In this document: piece by piece, positions 31,059-36,293 of the stretch
Numbering within the stretch: the first letter of the stretch is position 1
Layout of the letters: each line of letters starts with the position of its first letter
Assembly (NCBI GenBank): GCA_002327965.1
Contig: DCVB01000090.1
Coordinates: 1 to 36,293 of the forward strand
Reading direction: 5' to 3'
Length of the DNA stretch: 36,293 bases
DNA from: Candidatus Aminicenantes bacterium UBA2199
GTDB lineage: Bacteria > Acidobacteriota > Aminicenantia > UBA2199
Made by a program: the position numbers and the translations under genes
The notes under the pieces: generated by a model
The model's database searches: none
What the model was told of the DNA's origin: nothing
The model's input: the letters and a program-made list of their open reading frames with translations, nothing else

Positions 31059-32102
31059 TCAGGAGATTTTCTGGCCGCACTCGGGGCAGAACTTGGATCC
31101 CTTCTTCACCGCGGCGCCGCAGTGACTGCAGAAGGATTTCTTGGGGAACTCGGCGCCGCATTCGGGGCAGAATTTGGCCGTTGCCGGCGCTTCTTTCCGG
31201 CAGGCAGGGCATGTTTTCGTCGCCGCCGCGGCGCCGGATGCGCCGGGAACCTGCGGCTTCGATTCCTGCATGGCCTGGTTGATCATGCCCGGGATCATCA
31301 TGCCCATGCCCGCGCCCATGCCCATGCCCATGCCGGATGATGCCTCGCCCCCTTTTTCCGCGGCCTTTTCCATGGCCTTGGCCGCCTTGAACTGCACGAA
31401 CTTGCCCATGTCGCCGACGGCGCCCATGCCCGAGCGCTCATCGATCATTTTCTGCACCTCCTCGGGAGGCGTGATGGCATTGATGACAAAATCGGCGATC
31501 TCCAGGCCGTACTTGGCGAAGTCATCGGCGATGCGCCCTTTGAGCGCGACGGCGATCTCGTCGAGATGCTGCGGCAGCTCGAAGAGGCTTTTGACCGTTT
31601 CGCCCAGGAAATCGTTCAGCCGCCCCACCAGCAGGTCGCGCAGGAAATCCTCGATGTCGGCGGTGGAGTATACGGCCTGGGTTCCCGCCACGTCGCCGAT
31701 GAAGAGCGGAGGATTGACGACCTTCAGCGAATAGACACCGAAGGCGCGCAGGCGGACGAAGCCGAGTTCGCTGTCCCTGAATCCGACCGGCTCCTTGGTG
31801 CCCCATTTCAGGTTGAGAAAAGTCTTCAGGTTGACGAAATAGACCTGGGCCTGGAAGGGAGACTTGAAGCCGAAGGGCAGGGAGAGCAGCCGCGTGAGCA
31901 GGGGAATGTTCATTGTCGACAGGACATGCCGCCCGGCCTGGAATGTGTCCAGGGCCTTGCCGTCGCGGAAAAAGACGGCGGCCTGGTTCTCCTGGACGAT
32001 CAGCTGCGCCCCGAGCTTGATGTCGCTCGAGCCCTTCTCGGGAATGCGATGCGACAGTTCCTGGCCCGTGGGATCGAAATACTGGATGATCTCGAGTCTC
32101 AT
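31059..32102 (-). CDS. SPFH-domain protein with C-terminal double zinc ribbon (YdjI-like)
   Basis: 347 aa. The SPFH/band-7-like domain covers about 25-235 (IVQENQAAVFFRDGKALDTF near the start, TPPEEVQKMIDERSGMGAVG at the end). An Ala/Lys helix and a Met-Gly stretch (SSGMGMGMGAGMGMMIPGM) link it to four CxxC knuckles (CPAC, CPEC, CSHC, CPEC) that form two zinc ribbons. The layout matches Bacillus YdjI, encoded with PspA, which works in membrane-stress response; that role here is an inference. There is no membrane span. The ATG overlaps the stop of the coiled-coil gene (ATGA, 32099-32102), so the two are coupled. Confidence 0.85.
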   Translation of the reverse strand: MRLEIIQYFDPTGQELSHRIPEKGSSDIKLGAQLIVQENQAAVFFRDGKALDTFQAGRHVLSTMNIPLLTRLLSLPFGFKSPFQAQVYFVNLKTFLNLKWGTKEPVGFRDSELGFVRLRAFGVYSLKVVNPPLFIGDVAGTQAVYSTADIEDFLRDLLVGRLNDFLGETVKSLFELPQHLDEIAVALKGRIADDFAKYGLEIADFVINAITPPEEVQKMIDERSGMGAVGDMGKFVQFKAAKAMEKAAEKGGEASSGMGMGMGAGMGMMIPGMINQAMQESKPQVPGASGAAAATKTCPACRKEAPATAKFCPECGAEFPKKSFCSHCGAAVKKGSKFCPECGQKIS

Positions 32103-32620
32103 TTGCCTTCTCCTCTTCCATAACCCTTCAGCAGGGCGGTGCGCTTTTCGAAAAGATTGTCGATCTGCGCCAGTGCCTCGCGCAGGGAAGCGAGGGCGGA
32201 CGGATCCAGCGGCGCGGCCGAGAGCTTCTTGAACTCGACGACGAGCGCTTCCGCGGCTTCCATGGCCAGAGCGTCCTGTTCGTACACCTTGTCCAGTTCG
32301 GGCTCCCGGATCTTGATCAGGTCGAAGAAGCCGCTGTAGCCCTGGTCGGCGTAGCGCAGCGTCCCGATGCTCCTGTCGATCTCACGGACGAACAAATCGT
32401 ACTCGCGCAGCAGGTTAAAATCCTTGGCGTGGGCGGCGGCCTGGATCACCTTGTTCATGCCGGTCTTCACCTTGCGCTGCTGCTTGAGGACGTACTCGCG
32501 CTGCAGGCGGTCTGAATCGCGGCGCAATTCCCTCTCGTAATAGCCCTTGAACCCCGGCAGCTTGTGCAGGATCTTTTCCAGCCAATTCAATTGTTCTCTG
32601 GCTCGGTCCTTGATATCCAT
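32099..32620 (-). CDS. Coiled-coil protein of unknown function, partner of the SPFH protein
   Basis: 173 aa from ATG 32620. The frame extends upstream, but GGGAGGA (32631-32625) 4 nt before 32620 and the promoter position fix the start; an upstream ATG would lie across the promoter. The sequence is almost all charged helix: a first part of about 85 residues (RAREQLNWLEKILHKLPGFK, then QREYVLKQQRKVKTGMNKVI) and a second helical part (VYEQDALAMEAAEALVVEFK). No named domain is recognised. The helical, soluble nature and coupling to an SPFH/zinc-ribbon gene suggest a joint membrane-associated assembly, with a PspA-like role one possibility. Confidence 0.8.
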   Translation of the reverse strand: MDIKDRAREQLNWLEKILHKLPGFKGYYERELRRDSDRLQREYVLKQQRKVKTGMNKVIQAAAHAKDFNLLREYDLFVREIDRSIGTLRYADQGYSGFFDLIKIREPELDKVYEQDALAMEAAEALVVEFKKLSAAPLDPSALASLREALAQIDNLFEKRTALLKGYGRGEGK

Positions 32621-32636
32621 GCTGTCCTCCCGCCCA

Positions 32637-32665
32637 ATTATAGGCAAGTGGGGTTGAAAATGCAA
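32637..32665 (-). promoter_or_regulatory. Sigma70-type promoter of the coiled-coil/SPFH operon
   Basis: -35 TTGCAT (32665-32660), 17-bp spacer, perfect -10 TATAAT (32642-32637). GGGAGGA follows 5 nt beyond, so the leader is very short. I see no -24/-12 element. Confidence 0.75.
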
Positions 32666-32706
32666 CTCGCACCGGCCCGAGAGGCGGGCGCCATTGTCCG
32701 GCGCCC

Positions 32707-32735
32707 TTGAAAATATCCCGTCAATATGCTACGTT
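32707..32735 (+). promoter_or_regulatory. Probable promoter of gap-pgk-tpiA
   Basis: -35 TTGAAA (32707-32712), 17-bp spacer, weak -10 TACGTT (32730-32735) preceded by TGC, an extended -10. AAAGGAGG follows at 32742-32749. Confidence 0.45.
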
Positions 32736-32755
32736 CCCGACAAAGGAGGTTCATC

Positions 32756-33757
32756 ATGACGTATAAAATCGCGATAAACGGTTTCGGCAGGATCGGCAGG
32801 CTTTTTCTGCGCACGGCGTACAAGACCCCGGGCATCGAGATCGTGGCCATCAACGATATCACCGATACCCGGACCCTGGCCCACCTGTTGAAATACGATT
32901 CGACCTTCGGGACGCTCGCCGAGGACGTCGGCCACGGAGAAGGATTCATCAGCGTCGCCGGCCGCAAGATCAGCGCCTCGGCGGTCAAGAACCCGGCGGA
33001 GCTGCCCTGGAAGGATCTGGGCATCGACCTGGTGGTCGAGTCCACCGGGTTGTTCACCAAGCGTCCAGAGGCCGAAAAGCACCTGCTGGCCGGGGCGAAA
33101 AAAGTGCTGATCTCCGCGCCGGCCACCGATCCCGACGTGACCATCGTCCTGGGGGTCAACGACGCCGACTATGACGGCAAGAAGCACCGCATCATATCCA
33201 ACGCCTCCTGCACCACCAACTGCGTGGCGCCGCTGGCCAAGGTGCTGCATGACCACTTCCAGATCCTCAAGGGCAACATGACCACCATCCATGCCTACAC
33301 CAACGACCAGCGCATCCTCGACCTGCCCCATAAGGACCTGCGCCGCTGCCGCGCCGCCGCCATATCGATGATCCCCACCTCGACCGGCGCGGCCAAGGCC
33401 GTGGGCCTGGTCATCAAGGATTTACAGGGCAAACTGCACGGCACTTCCATCCGCGTCCCGACCCCCGACGTGTCGGTGGTCGACCTGGTGGTGCATGTGG
33501 CCAAGGATACTTCGGTGGAGGACGTGCGCCAGGTGATCGAGAAAGCCGCCGACGGACCGCTGAAGGGCATCATGGGCTATACCTACGAGCCGCTGGTCTC
33601 CATCGACTTCAAGGGCGACGAGCGCTCCTCGATCATCGACATGGAGAATATCCTGGTCGTGGAAAAGAATCTGATCAAGGTGCTGGCCTGGTATGACAAC
33701 GAATGGGCCTATTCCTGCAGGATCCGCGACCTGATACTCAAAATCGCGGCGAACTGA
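32756..33757 (+). CDS. gap: Glyceraldehyde-3-phosphate dehydrogenase
   Basis: 333 aa. It oxidises and phosphorylates glyceraldehyde-3-phosphate with NAD(P)+. The Rossmann motif INGFGRIGRLFLRTA (7-21) and the active-site SNASCTTNCVAPL with C152 are intact, as is the later phosphate-site STGAAKAVG and the C-terminal WYDNEWAYSCR. AGGAGG (32744-32749) sits 6 nt before ATG 32756; an upstream in-frame ATG at 32726 would lie within the promoter. pgk follows after 1 nt, giving the standard gap-pgk-tpiA order of lower glycolysis. Confidence 0.97.
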   Translation: MTYKIAINGFGRIGRLFLRTAYKTPGIEIVAINDITDTRTLAHLLKYDSTFGTLAEDVGHGEGFISVAGRKISASAVKNPAELPWKDLGIDLVVESTGLFTKRPEAEKHLLAGAKKVLISAPATDPDVTIVLGVNDADYDGKKHRIISNASCTTNCVAPLAKVLHDHFQILKGNMTTIHAYTNDQRILDLPHKDLRRCRAAAISMIPTSTGAAKAVGLVIKDLQGKLHGTSIRVPTPDVSVVDLVVHVAKDTSVEDVRQVIEKAADGPLKGIMGYTYEPLVSIDFKGDERSSIIDMENILVVEKNLIKVLAWYDNEWAYSCRIRDLILKIAAN

Positions 33758-33758
33758 A

Positions 33759-34949
33759 ATGGCCAAGAAATTCATCGCCGACGTGACGGTGGGCGGCCGC
33801 CGCGTCTTCGTGCGCAACGACTTCAACGTTCCGCTGAACCCCGCCGGTGAGATCACCGACGATACGCGCATCCAAGCGGCCCTGCCCACCTTCCGCCACC
33901 TGCTGGACAACGGCGCGTCCATCGTCTGCTCCTCGCACCTGGGCCGCCCCAAGGGCAAGGCGGTTGCGGAATTGTCGCTGGCGCCGGTGGCCCGGCGCCT
34001 GGGCGAGCTGCTGGGAAAGAAGGTGCTCTTCTGTTCGGAAACGGTCGGCGCCAAGGCCGAAAAGGCCAAGGCCAGGTTGAGGCCCGGCCAGGTCCTGATG
34101 CTGGAGAACCTGCGCTTCCATCCCGGCGAGACCCTGAACGACCCGGCCTTCGCCGCCGGACTGGCTTCCGGCATCGACCTGTACGTGGACGATGCGTTCG
34201 GCGCCTGTCACCGCGCCCATGCATCGATCGACGAGATCACCCGGCATGTGCCGCTCGCCGTCGCCGGCTTTCTGCTCAGGAAGGAGATCGATTTTCTCAC
34301 CCTGGCCGCGGAAAACCCGCCCGACGACTATCTGGTCATCCTGGGCGGCGCCAAGGTCAGCGACAAGCTGCCGCTGCTGGAACACCTCCTGACCCAGGCC
34401 GACGCCATCCTCATCGGCGGTGCCATGGCCTATACCTTCCTGAAGGCCGAGGGGATGGATGTCGGTGCCTCGCGCGTGGAGAACGAGTGCCTGGAGCTTT
34501 GCCGCGACCTGAGGCGCAAGGCCGATGAACGGGGCGTGCGCTTCCTGCTGCCCTGCGACCATATCGTTGCCTGCAGGATCGAGCCCAATGTCACCTTGCG
34601 CATCGTCAGGCCGGGGGAGGGCATCCCCGGGGAAATGATGGGGCTGGACATCGGACCCGAAACCGTTGAGGCTTTTCGGGCCGAGATCGGCCGCGCCCGG
34701 TTGATCTTCTGGAACGGGCCGATGGGTGTCTTTGAAGTGGATGCTTTCTCCGGCGGTACCATGAAGATCGCCGCGGCGCTGGCCGCGTCCGCGGCCACGA
34801 CCATCGTCGGCGGCGGCGATTCGCTGGCCGCGGTCAACCAGGCCGGGGTGGCCGACCGCATCAGCCATATTTCGACCGGAGGCGGGGCTGCCCTGGAGTT
34901 CCTGTCCGGCAACCAGCTGCCGGGCATTGCCGCCCTGACGGAGGCGTGA
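33759..34949 (+). CDS. pgk: Phosphoglycerate kinase
   Basis: 396 aa. It transfers phosphate from 1,3-bisphosphoglycerate to ADP. Substrate-site motifs are FVRNDFNVPLN, SSHLGRPKGK and ENLRFHPGE; the hinge and nucleotide region has VILGGAKVSDKLPLLEHL, IFWNGPMGVFE and IVGGGDS. The start is 1 nt after gap, and its TGA overlaps the tpiA ATG. All recognisable catalytic motifs are present. Confidence 0.97.
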   Translation: MAKKFIADVTVGGRRVFVRNDFNVPLNPAGEITDDTRIQAALPTFRHLLDNGASIVCSSHLGRPKGKAVAELSLAPVARRLGELLGKKVLFCSETVGAKAEKAKARLRPGQVLMLENLRFHPGETLNDPAFAAGLASGIDLYVDDAFGACHRAHASIDEITRHVPLAVAGFLLRKEIDFLTLAAENPPDDYLVILGGAKVSDKLPLLEHLLTQADAILIGGAMAYTFLKAEGMDVGASRVENECLELCRDLRRKADERGVRFLLPCDHIVACRIEPNVTLRIVRPGEGIPGEMMGLDIGPETVEAFRAEIGRARLIFWNGPMGVFEVDAFSGGTMKIAAALAASAATTIVGGGDSLAAVNQAGVADRISHISTGGGAALEFLSGNQLPGIAALTEA

Positions 34950-35704
34950 TGGGCAGACAATATGTCATTGCCGGCAACTGGAAGATGTACAAGACCGCCG
35001 AAGAGAGCCGGGAATTCGTCCGGGCCCTGGCCAAAGAGTTTTCCGACGCGCCCGGGTTGACCGTGATCGTTTTCCCTCCCTTCACTTCACTGCAGGCGGT
35101 GAGCGGCCTCGATCCCAGGGTTCATATCGGCGCCCAGAACCTGTTTTTCGAGGAACAGGGAGCTTTCACCGGTGAGATCTCGGCGCTGATGCTGCGCGGC
35201 CTGGCGGAATACGCCCTGGTCGGCCATTCCGAAAGGCGGCAGGTATTCCATGAAAGCGATGGCGACGTCAACCGCAAGCTGCTCGCCGCCCTGGCCGCCG
35301 GCCTGAAGCCCGTGTTGTGCGTTGGCGAGACGCTGCCCGAACGTGAGGCGGGACAAACCCTGGACAAGGTTAAGGGGCAGTTGGACAGGGGATTGGCGGG
35401 CGTCACCGGCGGGGATTGGGAACGGGTCATCGTGGCCTACGAGCCGATCTGGGCCATCGGAACCGGCCGCAACGCCACGCCGCAGCAGGCCGAGGAGGTA
35501 CACCGCCATATCCGCGGCACGCTTGGGGAAAAAGCCCCGGGCCGGGCGATCCCCATCCTTTACGGAGGCTCGGTCAAGCCCGAGAACAGCCTGGAGCTCC
35601 TCGCGCAGGAGAACATTTCCGGGGTCCTGGTCGGCGGCGCCTCCTTGAAAGTGGACCAGTTTTCTGCTATAATCCGCAGTGGTTTGAAACTTCTGGGCGC
35701 ATAG
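34949..35704 (+). CDS. tpiA: Triosephosphate isomerase
   Basis: 251 aa. It interconverts dihydroxyacetone phosphate and glyceraldehyde-3-phosphate. Catalytic residues are N10 and K12 (AGNWKMYK), H93 (VGHSERRQ) and E165 (VAYEPIWAIGTG); the phosphate-binding YGGSVKPEN and VGGASLK are near the end. ATG 34949 is chosen over GTG 34946: it overlaps the pgk stop (TGATG) and GGAGG (34940-34944) is 4 nt upstream. The 3' end hides a consensus promoter for secG. Confidence 0.97.
   Translation: MGRQYVIAGNWKMYKTAEESREFVRALAKEFSDAPGLTVIVFPPFTSLQAVSGLDPRVHIGAQNLFFEEQGAFTGEISALMLRGLAEYALVGHSERRQVFHESDGDVNRKLLAALAAGLKPVLCVGETLPEREAGQTLDKVKGQLDRGLAGVTGGDWERVIVAYEPIWAIGTGRNATPQQAEEVHRHIRGTLGEKAPGRAIPILYGGSVKPENSLELLAQENISGVLVGGASLKVDQFSAIIRSGLKLLGA
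35645..35673 (+). promoter_or_regulatory. Consensus promoter inside tpiA for secG and the tRNAs
   Basis: -35 TTGAAA (35645-35650), 17-bp spacer, perfect -10 TATAAT (35668-35673), located within the last codons of tpiA. Confidence 0.75.
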
Positions 35705-35712
35705 GAGGCAAC

Positions 35713-36048
35713 TTGAGCGGCGTCTTACTTTTCATTCACATCGTCGTGTGCCTGCTGCTGGTCATCATCGTCCTGTTGCAAAGCGGCAAGAGCGCCGACC
35801 TGGCCGGGGCTTTCGGCGGCTACGGCAGCCAGTCGACTTTCGGCCCGCGCGGCACCGCCACGCTGCTCTCCAAGATCACCACGACGCTGGCCATCCTGTT
35901 CATGGTGACATCGTTGTTGCTGCAGGTACTGCAGGCCCGCAAGAACCGTTCCGGATCGGTGCTGCCTGGCGGTGAGAGGCCGGCGGCGACGCAGCCGCTG
36001 GAACCCGGAACCCCCGCATCCCAGCCTCAGGGCGAGAGCGGCGGGTAA
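35713..36048 (+). CDS. secG: Preprotein translocase subunit SecG
   Basis: 111 aa. SecG has two spans (about 4-23 and 49-71) joined by the conserved QSGKSADLAGAFGGYGSQST, with FGPRGTATLLSKITT before the second span. It assists SecYE in protein export. The start is TTG 35713, supported by AGGAGG (35703-35708) 4 nt upstream; no ATG fits. The C-terminal tail is long and Pro/Gly/Arg-rich, as is common. It can be read from glycolytic transcription and from its own promoter inside tpiA. Two tRNA genes follow. Confidence 0.94.
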   Translation: MSGVLLFIHIVVCLLLVIIVLLQSGKSADLAGAFGGYGSQSTFGPRGTATLLSKITTTLAILFMVTSLLLQVLQARKNRSGSVLPGGERPAATQPLEPGTPASQPQGESGG

Positions 36049-36104
36049 GCGGGAAATTTCCGCAGCCAGAAGATCTCCCAGGTTCACACATTTGTCATAT
36101 ACGG

Positions 36105-36188
<84 letters not shown>

Positions 36189-36193
36189 AATAT

Positions 36194-36286
36194 GGAGAGG
36201 TGCTGGAGTGGCCGAACAGGGCTGCCTGCTAAGCAGTTATCCCGGGTAAACTGGGATCGTGGGTTCGAATCCCACCCTCTCCGCCA
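36194..36286 (+). tRNA. tRNA-Ser (anticodon GCU)
   Basis: 93 nt. Acceptor GGAGAGG pairs with CCTCTCC, discriminator G, and CCA is encoded (36284-36286). The anticodon loop CTGCTAA sits in stem GCTGC/GCAGT, anticodon GCT at 36228-36230, reading AGC/AGU. The long variable arm (ATCCC/GGGAT) is typical of serine tRNA. Only 5 nt separate it from tRNA-Leu, so the two are cotranscribed. Confidence 0.95.
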
Positions 36287-36293
36287 TTTTCTT

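Noticed and set aside
32726..32755. Ten-residue N-terminal extension of GAPDH from an upstream ATG
   Set aside because: It lies before the AGGAGG site and within the promoter region; the GAPDH family starts at MTYKIAINGFG.

Overview
The window is a GC-rich, densely coded stretch of bacterial chromosome with no insertion sequence, phage gene, integrase or CRISPR array that I can see. The cell is a diderm (Gram-negative type): it has heptose-LPS genes (GmhB-like, WaaF), an LptC/LptA-like bridge protein, a TonB-ExbB-ExbD energiser, outer-membrane barrel proteins and SecDF-YajC. A large LptC-LptA-like chain, a TonB with GGV repeats, permuted S55 (SpoIVB-like) proteins and rubrerythrins together suggest an Acidobacteriota-type lineage, possibly Aminicenantia, with an anaerobic or microaerobic life. 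The lineage is an inference from gene content; no marker gene here settles it.

Layout. 1-1739 (minus): rpoZ, waaF and a truncated gmhB-like gene. 1868-5490 (plus): a membrane sulfatase-fold transferase, a DUF1343/NamZ-like protein and tsaC. 5542-6661: a rubrerythrin and a second ferritin-like protein. 6737-12566: a large LptC-LptA-like protein, then an S55 peptidase-like protein overlapping a secreted beta-propeller protein. 12576-15190: a lone class I fumarase beta subunit with sucC and sucD. 15217-16615: a small membrane protein overlapping an AI-2E family transporter. 16677-17844: two small secreted barrel-like proteins, closed by a terminator. 17912-21646 (minus): lysE-type exporter with recO, and feoA-feoB. 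21769-28048: UDP-glucuronate decarboxylase, a TPR protein, tgt, yajC, secD, secF. 28129-30058: tonB-exbB-exbD, closed by a bidirectional terminator. 30107-32620 (minus): a coiled-coil protein, an SPFH/zinc-ribbon protein and a diacylglycerol-kinase family protein. 32756-36286: gap-pgk-tpiA-secG, then tRNA-Leu(GAG) and tRNA-Ser(GCU).

How the genes fit together. Most of the window serves the envelope: LPS core synthesis and transport, protein export (YajC/SecD/SecF/SecG), energy transfer to the outer membrane (TonB/ExbBD), iron uptake (FeoAB) and membrane-stress or lipid proteins. Central metabolism appears as lower glycolysis and part of the TCA cycle.

The GC-rich background makes AT-rich promoters stand out. 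About a dozen near-consensus TTGann-N16-18-TAtaaT boxes can be read by eye. At three of them (sulfatase-like gene, lysE, feoA) the -10 box lies only 5-7 nt before a start codon and no Shine-Dalgarno is present, which predicts leaderless mRNAs. The other most notable points are the LptC-LptA one-chain bridge, the S55 gene with its upstream small ORF and competing hairpins, an approximately 85-residue insertion in SecF, and an 11-bp-spaced direct repeat in the tonB leader.
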